This document shows, one piece after another, positions 1 to 8,314 of a stretch of DNA of 15,036 nucleotides (the first letter of the stretch is position 1; the number at the start of each line of letters is the position of its first letter). The stretch spans positions 1-15,036 of the forward strand of contig CAZMZM010000055.1 in assembly GCA_964570865.1 (NCBI GenBank), written 5' to 3'. Under the pieces are notes generated by a model that had not been told where the DNA came from, made no database searches, and was given only the letters and a program-made list of their open reading frames with translations. The DNA comes from WGAL01 sp964570865 (GTDB lineage Bacteria; Bacteroidota; Ignavibacteria; Ignavibacteriales; Melioribacteraceae). The position numbers and the translations under genes were made by a program.

Positions 1-1
1 C

Positions 2-1144
2 AATGACTTTGAGAAATTAAAAGTCGGAGCTTACGTTAGTTCTTCGGATTATCTCGATAGATTTGATATATTTGCCGGTGGCGGGATCAATGCAAGAATG
101 GAACGAGATCTCTTTTTAATGTTCAATTACAGGGATAAAATTCCGGGCATTTACAACGTAGGATTAAAACCGGAATTAAGTTTTGAGCTTTATAACATAA
201 GCCGAAAAGCTAATACGGATGTTTTCTTTGGAGTTGATTCAACTCAAGCATTTAATGCCGATTACACTATCCCGATTGACGTAACATACAGTTTGCTTGA
301 GTTTGACGCATCGGCACGGCATAGATTATTTTCGCGAAACACAAATTTAGAACTTCGTTATGTCTTCAGCAGATACTCGGCGACAATCGGAAGTTTTATC
401 TTCCCGAATACAACTTATCTTTATCCTACTACCAACGATACCTATTTAATCGGGCACAAATTTGCCGTTACTTTTTCGCATGTAGATTGGGCTTCGAACA
501 GAGACAGAAGCATTAACAAAATCGGTCGCTCAATAAATCTTAAACTTGAGTATGAGTATAATCGTTACAATAATGAAGGGAAGTACGAAGTCGAGGGAGG
601 AACTCTGCAACCTGTTTACGGCAATTACGATTTTCCCCGTTTGGAATTGAATTGGAAAGAAAACTTCTCCTTGTTCAATTCCCACGCTCTCGATTTCCGC
701 CTTCGTTACGGTACAATCTTTGGACCCAAGCAACCCGATTTCTTTAATTTTTATCTTGGCGGATTGCCGGGCATGAAAGGTTATCCTTTCTATTCGCTTA
801 GCGGAAACGAAATTATTTGGATTAACGCCACTTACCGCTTCCCACTTGCCCGTAACATTGACACAAGATTCGGACCTTGGTATTTGGATAAAATCTACTT
901 TTCTTTCTATGGCGATTACGGGAACACTTGGGACGTTGGTTATCCGAAACTGACTGATTTTAAGAAAGATTTAGGAGCAGAACTAAGAGTTAAACTTATC
1001 TCGTTTTATATCTTTCCGACAGCTGTTTTTGTTAACGGTTCATACTCGTTAGATAAGTTTGATTCCGAAATTCGCGGACATAAAATTTCAACCGGAAAGG
1101 AATGGCGCTTCTATTTAGGTGTTTTATTTGACTTTGATTTGTAA
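2..1144 (+). CDS. C-terminal part of an Omp85/BamA-like outer-membrane beta-barrel protein (5' end outside window)
   Basis: The reading frame is open from base 2, so the gene starts upstream of the window. The first in-frame ATG (98) lies inside the coding region and is not a credible start. The visible 380 codons are made of alternating aromatic/polar strands typical of a bacterial outer-membrane barrel. Near the end sits GGLPGMKGYPFYS followed by a strand-rich tail. This resembles the (V/M)RGY/F loop-6 motif of Omp85 proteins (BamA, TamA, surface-antigen barrels), with MKGY in that place. In this group of bacteria such barrels often form the C-terminus of larger proteins with a periplasmic beta-propeller (annotated as Tol-like), but that part is not visible here. 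The gene stops 10 nt before the DUF5683 gene, suggesting one transcript. Barrel nature is well supported; the substrate or export role is unknown. Confidence 0.7.
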   Translation, partial: NDFEKLKVGAYVSSSDYLDRFDIFAGGGINARMERDLFLMFNYRDKIPGIYNVGLKPELSFELYNISRKANTDVFFGVDSTQAFNADYTIPIDVTYSLLEFDASARHRLFSRNTNLELRYVFSRYSATIGSFIFPNTTYLYPTTNDTYLIGHKFAVTFSHVDWASNRDRSINKIGRSINLKLEYEYNRYNNEGKYEVEGGTLQPVYGNYDFPRLELNWKENFSLFNSHALDFRLRYGTIFGPKQPDFFNFYLGGLPGMKGYPFYSLSGNEIIWINATYRFPLARNIDTRFGPWYLDKIYFSFYGDYGNTWDVGYPKLTDFKKDLGAELRVKLISFYIFPTAVFVNGSYSLDKFDSEIRGHKISTGKEWRFYLGVLFDFDL

Positions 1145-1154
1145 GAGGCTTTTT

Positions 1155-2012
1155 ATGAAAAAACTGATTCTCATAATTCTGATTTTATCGTCCGGAGTTT
1201 TTGCACAAGGTAAATCCGAGATGACTGAAAACTTAAATCAAGATATTCATCTTTCGTTTGCTTCAACTATTACGCATTCAGATTCGCTGCAAAATAGCGT
1301 TGTTATGCAGAAGAAAAAACCGGGATTGGCAGCTCTGTACTCCGGAGTAATTCCCGGAGCCGGGCAATTTTACAATCAGCAATATTGGAAGTCGGCAATT
1401 TTTGCGCTTGTTGAAATTGCGGCAATTACAACCGCAATTATTTATAATAAAAAAGGTGATGACCAAACCGCTTTTTTCGAATCGTATGCAAACGATCATT
1501 GGGCGGTTACAAGATATGCCAAGTGGACTCAAGTTCATGCAACGGAAATAAACTCGAATGTTGATCCGACACAATATAATTTATTTAACAATAATGGTAC
1601 GGTAAACTGGTACGAGTTAAACAGACTTGAATTGGCAATCGGAAGTTATTACTCGCACCAATTAGCTCCGTACGGTGATCAGCAATATTATGAAATGATT
1701 GGCAAATACACTCAGTTTAACGTAGGCTGGGATGATTTTGGTGATGAAAATACTCCTTATCATTACGGAGATCCGGTTACAGCTCATTTTATTTATTATT
1801 CACACCAGCGCGGAGAGGCAAACGATCTATATGATGTCGCCAAATGGGGATATGTTACTATGTTAACAAATCATATAATCAGTGCCGCTGAAGCTGCTTG
1901 GAGTTCACATAAAATTAACAAAAAAATAAAAGTCAGAATGGCTATGAACAGTTTTAACAGCGGTTTTAATGTTGTATATTACCCGCAAGTAAATTTTACA
2001 TATAGGTTCTAA
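1155..2012 (+). CDS. DUF5683-type envelope protein with signal peptide
   Basis: A 285-residue protein. The ATG at 1155 is chosen over an upstream in-frame ATG at 1119, because 1119 lies inside the preceding gene and would put a spurious 12-residue leader before a classical signal peptide (MKKLILIILILSSGVFAQ, cut near residue 18). A purine-rich AAGAGG precedes 1155. Residues 56-79 hold the DUF5683 hallmark: Pro-Gly, a small hydrophobic stretch, PGAGQFYN and a YWK triplet. A membrane-embedding segment follows at about 80-97. The C-terminus ends in alternating aromatic residues and a final Phe. DUF5683 proteins are widespread in Bacteroidota relatives, and no molecular function is established for them. 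The gene sits between an outer-membrane barrel gene and der, 2 nt before der. Family assignment is from pattern recognition and fairly secure. Confidence 0.75.
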   Translation: MKKLILIILILSSGVFAQGKSEMTENLNQDIHLSFASTITHSDSLQNSVVMQKKKPGLAALYSGVIPGAGQFYNQQYWKSAIFALVEIAAITTAIIYNKKGDDQTAFFESYANDHWAVTRYAKWTQVHATEINSNVDPTQYNLFNNNGTVNWYELNRLELAIGSYYSHQLAPYGDQQYYEMIGKYTQFNVGWDDFGDENTPYHYGDPVTAHFIYYSHQRGEANDLYDVAKWGYVTMLTNHIISAAEAAWSSHKINKKIKVRMAMNSFNSGFNVVYYPQVNFTYRF

Positions 2013-2014
2013 AA

Positions 2015-3331
2015 ATGAGTACACCATTAGTTTTAATAGTAGGACGACCAAATGTCGGCAAATCAACTTTATTTAACCGTTTAACAAAAAGCGATGATGC
2101 AATTGTTGATGATTTAAGCGGAGTAACACGCGACAGACTTTACGGTGAAGTTGAGTGGAACGGTAAAATATTTCGTTTAATGGATACGGGCGGATATGTT
2201 CCCGAGAGTGATGATTTGTTTGAAAAAGCAATTCGCGAGCAAGTTGAATTTGCAATTGAAGAAGCCGACGCAATTATGTTTGTTGCCGATGGTCGTCACG
2301 GAGTAAATCCATACGATGCGGAAGTTGCCCGAATTTTACGCACTTCCAAAAAACCGGTTTTTCTCTTGGTTAATAAATTGGATACACCCCAACAATCGAT
2401 GCACATTGCAGAATTTTACACTTTGGGAATAAAAGAAGTGTTTGACATATCGGCATTAAACGGGCGAAATCTCGGCGATTTACTGGACGAAGTGGTAAAA
2501 TCCCTTGAAATAGAGAATGACGAAGAGATTGATGACAACCGTCTTAGAATCTCCATTATCGGAAAGCCGAACGTTGGAAAATCCTCATTAACAAATGCTC
2601 TTTTGGGATACGACAGAACTATTGTAACCAACATTCCCGGAACAACACGCGATTCAATCGACTCTGTTCTTAAATATTACGGAGAAGAAATTGTTCTCGT
2701 AGATACGGCAGGATTGCGGAAAAAATCGAAAGTACAGGAAAACATTGAATTTTATTCAAATGTACGAACATTTCGAGCATTAATGGATAGCGATGTTGCT
2801 ATTCTGGTGATTGATGCGGAAACCGGAGTTGAAAAACAGGATCAGAAAATTGTTCAAGAAGCAATTAGACGAAGAAAAGGTTTAATTATTGCCGTTAACA
2901 AATGGGACTTAATCGAAAAAGAGACGAATACGGCTAAAGAGTATGCCGATGAAATAATCCAAACACTCGGTTCGGTTTATTACGTGCCAATTATCTTTAT
3001 CTCTGCTCTTACCAAACAAAGAATTTTTAAGGTTATTGACTTAGCTAAAAAAGTCTATGCCGAACGTGGTAAAAAGATTCCCACTTCCAAATTAAACGAT
3101 GTGCTTTTGCCTGAAATTCAGAAAAATCCTCCGCCGGCAACACCGACAGGAAGAGAAATAAAGATTAAATATATTACTCAAGGTGGACAGCATTACCCGA
3201 TTTTTATCTTTTTCTGTAATTACCCAAAACATATTCACGATTCGTACAAACGATTTTTAGAGAGAAAAATACGGGAAAATTTTGGATTTGAAGGAGTTGC
3301 AATGACCCTTTCATTTAAAGATAAATCTTAA
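2015..3331 (+). CDS. der: Ribosome biogenesis GTPase Der (EngA)
   Basis: Der is a cytoplasmic GTPase with two tandem G domains that binds the 50S subunit late in its assembly; it is usually essential. The 438-residue length is normal for the family. G domain 1 shows the P-loop GRPNVGKST (residues 10-18), the switch region VTRDR (37-41), DTGG (57-60) and NKLD (120-123). After a short acidic linker (about 166-174), G domain 2 shows a second P-loop GKPNVGKSS (183-191), TTRDS, DTAGLRKKS and NKWD. A C-terminal KH-like domain follows, with the conserved stretches PPATPTGREIKIKY and FFCNYPKHIH. The ATG at 2015 lies 2 nt after the DUF5683 stop, with no clear Shine-Dalgarno site, so translation may be coupled. 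All nucleotide-binding motifs look intact. Confidence 0.97.
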   Translation: MSTPLVLIVGRPNVGKSTLFNRLTKSDDAIVDDLSGVTRDRLYGEVEWNGKIFRLMDTGGYVPESDDLFEKAIREQVEFAIEEADAIMFVADGRHGVNPYDAEVARILRTSKKPVFLLVNKLDTPQQSMHIAEFYTLGIKEVFDISALNGRNLGDLLDEVVKSLEIENDEEIDDNRLRISIIGKPNVGKSSLTNALLGYDRTIVTNIPGTTRDSIDSVLKYYGEEIVLVDTAGLRKKSKVQENIEFYSNVRTFRALMDSDVAILVIDAETGVEKQDQKIVQEAIRRRKGLIIAVNKWDLIEKETNTAKEYADEIIQTLGSVYYVPIIFISALTKQRIFKVIDLAKKVYAERGKKIPTSKLNDVLLPEIQKNPPPATPTGREIKIKYITQGGQHYPIFIFFCNYPKHIHDSYKRFLERKIRENFGFEGVAMTLSFKDKS

Positions 3332-3353
3332 ATAATAATTTTACTTCGATTGT

Positions 3354-6300
3354 TTGCCGTTAATAAAAAAAATATTGTCACTCAGCATTATTTATCTGGC
3401 TCTCATCAGCATAGTTCGGGGGCAAGATTTTTCCAATACGAAAACTATTGTTGACACTTTTCGTATTTCGCTCGATAATTCGTACCAACTTACGCAACCT
3501 GCCGTATTTCCGCAAACTATCAAAATCGAATTAAATTCCATATTTCTCTCTAATTCCGATTTTAAGTTTATCCCTGATTCAAACTCAATAGTATTATCTC
3601 GTGATGTAGATTGTCATCTCTTTGATTCTCTATTTGTTACGTACAAATATTTACCGCTTCCGATACGAAGAACATATCGGAAAAATAAGTTGGTAACGCG
3701 CTGGGACGATAAGTTCAAGCAAAAAATCAGAGAGGCTGCAAAAGAGAATATTAATCTCAGTTCCGAGTCAATTTTTGGAAAAGGATTACGGAAAAGCGGA
3801 ACCATATTGCGAGGTATTACAATTGGAACAAACAGCGGAACAAAGCTAAACAGCGGATTGCGTCTGGAGCTTTCAGGGAAGCTCACAAAGGATATTGAGC
3901 TGGTAGCCGCATTATCCGACCAAAACACTCCGATACAGCCTGAGGGAGTTACCGAGCGGCTGAACGAAGTGGATAAAGTATTTATCGAGATGCGCCATAA
4001 GCTGGGGACAGCTACATTCGGAGATTATTATTTGAACAAGAAATCGGGAATGTTTTCATCGGTAAACAGAAAGTTACAAGGACTTCAAGCGGAAATTCAT
4101 ACGGAAAAATATAACGGTTTTTCGGCTTTTGCTTCACAGCGCGGTAAATTTACTTCAAATAAGTTTAACGGAATAGACGGAGTACAGGGTCCGTATCGCT
4201 TATATGGAATTAATAATGAGCGGGATATTATTGTTATTGCGGGAACAGAGATTGTTTACGTTGACGGAATAAAAATGAGACGAGGCGAGAGCAATGATTA
4301 TACAATCGATTACTCAAACGGCACGGTTGTATTTAAAGCTCAAAGATTAATTACCGGTGCCAGCCGTATTTATATTGAGTTTCAATATACAGATAGAAAA
4401 TTTGAACGCACATTTTGGGCGGCGGGCGGTTCGGCAAATTTGTTAAATGATAAATTGCAAATAAGCGCTTCATATTTTAATGAGAACGACGACGAGAAAA
4501 ATCCCGTTGATTTTACTTTTACGGATGAAGAAAAGCGGATTCTCTCAAATGCCGGAGGTAACCCGCTTAAAGCCGTCATATCCGGGGTGAAATTAGCGCC
4601 GACCGATTCTACCGGAGCACGCAACGGAGTTTATGCTAAAATTGATACAATGATTTCAGGGAATGATTATTCCTATTACGTTTACGAACCGGGGAATCCC
4701 AATGCAATTTATTTTGTTACTTTTTCGTATGTAGGCGAAAACAAAGGAGATTACTCAATGGTTTCATTGGCCGAATATAAGTTTGTAGGAAGAGAAAAAG
4801 GTGGGTACCTTCCTGTTAAATTTTTGCCTCTTCCTCAAAAAAAACAACTCGCAGATTTTAATTTTAATTATTCTCCGAAAAATTGGATTAATTTTAACGG
4901 AGAAATAGCCGGGAGCATGTTTGATAAAAACAAATTTTCATCCGATTCCAAATCTTCGATCAATGGATATGCACGTAATTTTGCAATAAATATAAAACGG
5001 AATAAAACATCTTTGTTCGGTTACGATTTCGGTAAATTTCAACTTTCTTATTCGGACAGGTTTATTCAAGATAAATTCTCACCTTTGGAACGTGTGGATA
5101 ATGTTGAATTTAATAGAAATTATAATATTACCACTGAAGCCGGCGGTAACCAAACAAAAAGGGAAGTCGGCTTTAAATTCAATCCGAATCACTATATTTC
5201 ACTCTTTGGAAATTACGGATTATTGAAATACTCCGACAATTTCACATCAAACAGGTATTATTACGGTTTATCGGTAGGAGATATTCACAAATATCAGCTA
5301 AATTTTACTAATAATTTTGTCTCTTCCAACACCGTTTACGGAAGCGATACGTTTCTCGATCAGAAAGGAGACGCGTTTTACAAGTTATGGAAATTCAAAG
5401 CCGGATTTACTTTTGAAAGAGATAAAAAGGATTCTTATCTCAACTCGGCTGATTCATTGATCAATCAAAGTCATGATTATTGGGAGGTTGCTCCATATTT
5501 TGAAAGCAGCGAAATAATAGGAATTAGAGCGACTTACAAGTACAAAATAAGAAAGGAGAGCGAACCTCTCGACAATATCTTAACAGACAAATCAACATCA
5601 CAAATTCATCAGTTAAACTTTAATCTTCGCGGATTTAAACATTTTTCGTCTAATCTAAGTCTTGCACTGCAAAACAAAAATTACACTTCTATCTGGAAAA
5701 GACACGGATTGACAGATAATCAGAGCATATTAATCCGTTCGATTTCGAGAATTAATTTCTTTAATAATTTTTTTCGAGGTGATTTATTATATAATGCCGC
5801 AACTGAAAAATCCGCTAAACTTCAAAGAATTTTCGTGCCGGTACCTGTCGGGACAGGAAATTACATTTATCTCGGTGATATAAATAATAACGGTGTTGCC
5901 GACGAAAATGAATTCCGGCAAACCAATATTGACGGCAATTTTATCGCTTCAAATATACCTACCGATAAACTTTTTTCTGTGATAAATTTGCAGCTTAGTT
6001 CCCGTATAAAATTCGATTTTGCTAAACTCTTCAAATATAAATCAATCTGGAAAACTTTTGTTGCACCGATAAGCGGCGAAACATTTTACCGTGTTGACGA
6101 AAAGAGTAAAATTGCAGATACCAAGAAAATATACTTTTTGAACAGAAACTATTTTATGAACGATTCGACTACAATGAACGGAAGCGAACAATTTCAGCAA
6201 GATATTTATCTCTTCAGGTTTTCTCCCGACTTTTCACTTCGAGGAAGATTTTTGCAGAAAAGATATTTGAAGCAATACAGCAGCGGAATAGTAAAAAACT

Positions 6301-6824
6301 TTAAACTTGAAAAAAGTTTAAGATTAAGAACCCGGCTTGTAAAAGAAATCCGCTGGCAAATTGAATATCACTTAACAGACGATAATCTACTCTCCGGAGC
6401 AGGTTTTTCTCAATCACACATTTCCAATACGGAAGAACTGAACTCCGATTTTTCATATCGTCCGGTTTCAAATATCGAAGTCGGTTTTAATTTTGGTGCA
6501 GGTAAAACCACCGATGTTTTGCCGAAAGTTCCGACTGACATTAACTTTAATTCACAGTTAATTCGGATTGATTTTTCCTTTGTTGGAAAAGGAAGAATAC
6601 GATTTGAGGCTGAACGTAAGGAATTGCTGAGTAACGTGGAAGATTATAAAATTCCTTGGGAAATAACCCGGGGAAATCGCATCGGCAAAAATTATACTAT
6701 ACGACTAAATGTTAATTATAAGATTAGCGGAAATTTACAATCAACGTTAGCTTACACCGGGATAAAATACGGAGCAAGCAATTTTATTCACACAATGCGA
6801 GCTGAAGCAAGAGCATATTTTTAA
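3354..6824 (+). CDS. Very large outer-membrane/surface protein (1156 aa), uncharacterised, TTG start
   Basis: No ATG or GTG precedes the frame after the in-frame stop at 3333-3335. The TTG at 3354 gives a convincing signal peptide (M-PLIKKILSL, hydrophobic core, VRG-Q near residue 24), so TTG is the best start, although no Shine-Dalgarno site is visible. Residues about 148-230 form a conserved-looking block (SGTILRGITIGTN, then LELSGKLTKDIELVAALSDQ, IQPEG and VDKVFIEM). Around 283-345 comes a block with YVDGIKMRRGE and DYTIDYSNGTVVF, which resembles a motif I associate with the SprA type IX secretion translocon and related surface proteins. Residues 842-853 read DINNNGVADENE, matching a DxNxNGxxDxxE calcium-loop pattern. 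The second half is aromatic-rich amphipathic strands ending in Phe, as in outer-membrane barrels. The function is not known; a SprA-like relationship is only a suggestion. Confidence 0.75.
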   Translation: MPLIKKILSLSIIYLALISIVRGQDFSNTKTIVDTFRISLDNSYQLTQPAVFPQTIKIELNSIFLSNSDFKFIPDSNSIVLSRDVDCHLFDSLFVTYKYLPLPIRRTYRKNKLVTRWDDKFKQKIREAAKENINLSSESIFGKGLRKSGTILRGITIGTNSGTKLNSGLRLELSGKLTKDIELVAALSDQNTPIQPEGVTERLNEVDKVFIEMRHKLGTATFGDYYLNKKSGMFSSVNRKLQGLQAEIHTEKYNGFSAFASQRGKFTSNKFNGIDGVQGPYRLYGINNERDIIVIAGTEIVYVDGIKMRRGESNDYTIDYSNGTVVFKAQRLITGASRIYIEFQYTDRKFERTFWAAGGSANLLNDKLQISASYFNENDDEKNPVDFTFTDEEKRILSNAGGNPLKAVISGVKLAPTDSTGARNGVYAKIDTMISGNDYSYYVYEPGNPNAIYFVTFSYVGENKGDYSMVSLAEYKFVGREKGGYLPVKFLPLPQKKQLADFNFNYSPKNWINFNGEIAGSMFDKNKFSSDSKSSINGYARNFAINIKRNKTSLFGYDFGKFQLSYSDRFIQDKFSPLERVDNVEFNRNYNITTEAGGNQTKREVGFKFNPNHYISLFGNYGLLKYSDNFTSNRYYYGLSVGDIHKYQLNFTNNFVSSNTVYGSDTFLDQKGDAFYKLWKFKAGFTFERDKKDSYLNSADSLINQSHDYWEVAPYFESSEIIGIRATYKYKIRKESEPLDNILTDKSTSQIHQLNFNLRGFKHFSSNLSLALQNKNYTSIWKRHGLTDNQSILIRSISRINFFNNFFRGDLLYNAATEKSAKLQRIFVPVPVGTGNYIYLGDINNNGVADENEFRQTNIDGNFIASNIPTDKLFSVINLQLSSRIKFDFAKLFKYKSIWKTFVAPISGETFYRVDEKSKIADTKKIYFLNRNYFMNDSTTMNGSEQFQQDIYLFRFSPDFSLRGRFLQKRYLKQYSSGIVKNFKLEKSLRLRTRLVKEIRWQIEYHLTDDNLLSGAGFSQSHISNTEELNSDFSYRPVSNIEVGFNFGAGKTTDVLPKVPTDINFNSQLIRIDFSFVGKGRIRFEAERKELLSNVEDYKIPWEITRGNRIGKNYTIRLNVNYKISGNLQSTLAYTGIKYGASNFIHTMRAEARAYF

Positions 6825-6841
6825 TAGTAAAGGTGAAGATT

Positions 6842-7300
6842 ATGAAAATGGAAAGTTGTTTGGTAGAAATAAATATTATTAGAAAAATTGAGAATACAAT
6901 TGAATTCCTTCTCATGAAACGTGCTGAGGATGAGAAATATCCCGGAGTTTGGCAGATGGTAACAGGACATATCGAGAAGGATGAAAAAGCAACGGAAGCC
7001 GCTGTTAGAGAAATCATTGAAGAAACAGGATTGCAGATAAAAAATCTTTGGAGCATCCCGCATATAAATTCGTTTTACAATCCGGAAACAGATTCAATCT
7101 GTTTAATTCCCGTATTTGTAACTAAGGCGGAGCAAAACTTTGTTCCCGAACTCTCTGATGAGCATTCTGAATTTCTTTGGGTAAAAAGAGAAGATGCTGT
7201 AAATTTGGTAGCTTGGCCGGGGCAGAGAAAATCAATTGAGATAATTTCGGAGTATTTTACAGAAGAAAGAAGCGAGATTAACTTTCTAAGAATAATTTAG
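6842..7300 (+). CDS. NUDIX hydrolase
   Basis: A 152-residue protein. The start is placed at ATG 6842 because AAAGGT (6830-6834) lies about 6 nt upstream; a GTG at 6833 overlaps that site and an ATG at 6848 is less well spaced. The complete Nudix box GX5EX7REUXEEXGU is present at residues 42-64 (G42, E48, R56, E57, E60, E61, G63), so metal binding and hydrolysis of a nucleoside-diphosphate-linked substrate are expected. The segments PGVWQ before the box and SFYNP / LIPVF / WPGQR after it recall the dihydroneopterin-triphosphate pyrophosphatase (NudB-like) branch of folate synthesis, but substrate cannot be assigned from sequence. The gene begins 17 nt after the large outer-membrane protein gene and may share its transcript. 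Confidence 0.88.
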   Translation: MKMESCLVEINIIRKIENTIEFLLMKRAEDEKYPGVWQMVTGHIEKDEKATEAAVREIIEETGLQIKNLWSIPHINSFYNPETDSICLIPVFVTKAEQNFVPELSDEHSEFLWVKREDAVNLVAWPGQRKSIEIISEYFTEERSEINFLRII

Positions 7301-7478
7301 GTTATTTTTTGGCTTTTAAGTTCCCGAAATATTAACCGTTTCACATCTGAGCCTTTGTCATTAACGGTTTATGAATTGAAATTATCTCCTCCTTTAATCG
7401 GTAATCTATAGAAGCAAACTTCATTATATCAGTAAAATTTATTATAATTAAATTCTATGTTAAAAATTATTTACACTT

Positions 7479-7751
7479 ATGAAAATTAAAGAAAAAGAAT
7501 TTGAACTTTTCCTGGACGAGTTAAAGAAACTTGCTGCCGAAATGGGAGCACGCGTCAGGTTCGAGCGTGGCGATTTTCAAGGCGGATACTGTATTTTGAA
7601 TGAGAGTAGAGTTATCGTAATAAATAAGCTTTCAACAACACAGCGAAAAGTAATGATTCTTTCTGCCGCATTAAAAGAACTCGGCATTGACGAAGTTTAT
7701 CTTCCCCCTCGTTTACGTGAATTTATTGATGAAATGGATGAAAACCGATGA
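7479..7751 (+). CDS. Small uncharacterised protein coupled to aroQ
   Basis: A 90-residue protein with a charged amphipathic N-terminal helix (residues 1-20), a central beta-like section (RVRFERGDFQGGYCILNES, then VIVINK), a second helix with KVMILSAALKELG and an acidic C-terminus. I see no signal peptide, membrane segment or catalytic motif that I recognise; it is a soluble, probably compact protein. Its last four bases ATGA (7748-7751) contain the start codon of aroQ, so the two are almost certainly translationally coupled. No clear Shine-Dalgarno site precedes its own ATG, and the AT-rich leader offers no convincing promoter match. Its coding character is supported by the clean ORF and the overlap. 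The function is unknown; a role linked to AroQ is only a guess from context. Confidence 0.75.
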   Translation: MKIKEKEFELFLDELKKLAAEMGARVRFERGDFQGGYCILNESRVIVINKLSTTQRKVMILSAALKELGIDEVYLPPRLREFIDEMDENR

Positions 7752-8179
7752 AAATATTAGTAATTAACGGGCCTAACCTTAATAAGTTAGGGGAAAGAGA
7801 TCCCCATCAATATGGCACGTTTTCACTCGAAACAATTAACGGTTTAATTAGTTCGGAATTTCCGGAAATTGAATTTCAGTTTACTCAATCAAATCACGAA
7901 GGTGAAATTGTTGATCTGCTCCAATCCGTTGAAAAGGAACAATTCGAAGGTGTAATAATCAATCCCGGAGGTTATGCTCACAGTTCGGTCGCAATACGGG
8001 ATGCATTGGAAATTGTTAAAATACCTAAGGTTGAAGTTCATCTCTCTAATTTAGCTAAAAGGGAAGAATTCAGAAAACAAACGATAACCGCTTCGGCTAC
8101 TGACGGTTATTTATCCGGATTCGGCTATTTCGGATATTTTGCCGCAGTTTACTTAATCTTAAAACTTACCGCAAAATAA
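7748..8179 (+). CDS. aroQ: 3-dehydroquinate dehydratase, type II
   Basis: This enzyme removes water from 3-dehydroquinate to give 3-dehydroshikimate, the third step of the shikimate pathway to chorismate and aromatic amino acids. The 143-residue length is typical of the dodecameric type II enzyme, unrelated to the Schiff-base type I (AroD). The N-terminal signature NGPNLNKLGERDPHQYG carries the catalytic loop residues Arg17 and Tyr22. NPGGYAHSSVAIRDAL (residues 72-87) is the substrate-binding block with Asn72 and His78. VEVHLSN (96-101) contains the catalytic His98, and REEFR (105-109) the conserved arginines. The ATG overlaps the stop of the upstream 90-residue gene by 4 nt. All key residues appear intact. 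Confidence 0.95.
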   Translation: MKILVINGPNLNKLGERDPHQYGTFSLETINGLISSEFPEIEFQFTQSNHEGEIVDLLQSVEKEQFEGVIINPGGYAHSSVAIRDALEIVKIPKVEVHLSNLAKREEFRKQTITASATDGYLSGFGYFGYFAAVYLILKLTAK

Positions 8180-8202
8180 TATTTGGTTATCGCTATAATT
8201 AC

Positions 8203-8217
8203 CTTGTTTCTAACAAG
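8203..8217. repeat. Short inverted repeat after aroQ
   Basis: CTTGTT-TCT-AACAAG is a perfect 6-bp stem with a 3-nt loop in the aroQ to merR intergenic region. It directly abuts the palindrome at 8218-8234, with no base between them. It lacks a following T-tract, so it is not a standard intrinsic terminator on its own. It could help end or stabilise the aroQ transcript. Confidence 0.4.
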
Positions 8218-8234
8218 TTAAGAGAGTCTCTTAA
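8218..8234. promoter_or_regulatory. Perfect 17-bp palindrome upstream of merR-family gene (candidate operator)
   Basis: TTAAGAGA-G-TCTCTTAA has two perfect 8-bp arms around a single central G. The 1-nt centre suits a dimeric protein-binding site better than an RNA hairpin, and no U-tract follows. It lies about 28 bp upstream of the candidate -33 element of the regulator gene. Its centre (AGA-N-TCT) and its outer TTAA ends are shared with the palindrome at 8869-8891. A binding role is inferred, not shown. Confidence 0.45.
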
Positions 8235-8261
8235 ATAAAATAATCAAATTCATCTAATTTA

Positions 8262-8293
8262 TTTGCTTAAAATTCAAAGATTAGTTATCTTTA
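8262..8293 (+). promoter_or_regulatory. Candidate promoter of the MerR-family gene
   Basis: TTTG at 8262-8265, a 20-nt spacer and TATCTTTA at 8286-8293 fit the Bacteroidetes-type -33/-7 pattern (TTTG, TAnnTTTG) except for the last base. It would place transcription start near 8300, leaving a leader of about 15 nt before the GTG at 8315. That leader includes TTAAGG (8305-8310) as a ribosome binding site. Whether this lineage uses that promoter pattern is an assumption. Confidence 0.45.
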
Positions 8294-8314
8294 CCTAAAC
8301 TAATTTAAGGTAAC

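Noticed and set aside
98..1144. ATG at 98 as the start of the first gene.
   Set aside because: The frame is open to the window edge with the same barrel-like composition, so the ATG is internal.
7291..7310. AATAA-TTTAGG-TTATT followed by T4 at the NUDIX stop as a terminator.
   Set aside because: Only five A-U pairs, overlapping the end of the coding region; too weak to call.
7334..7368. Inverted repeat AACCGTT / AACGGTT in the gap before the 90-residue gene.
   Set aside because: Seven base pairs with a loop of about 20 nt and no T-tract or promoter match; not above expectation.
7375..7400. A minus-strand AAAGGAGG-like Shine-Dalgarno sequence (plus strand CTCCTCCTTT, also resembling the 16S rRNA 3' tail) in the NUDIX to 90-residue-gene gap.
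   Set aside because: The only minus-strand ATG after it opens a 6-codon frame at unsuitable distance, no other rRNA sequence is nearby, and no ORF follows. Probably chance.
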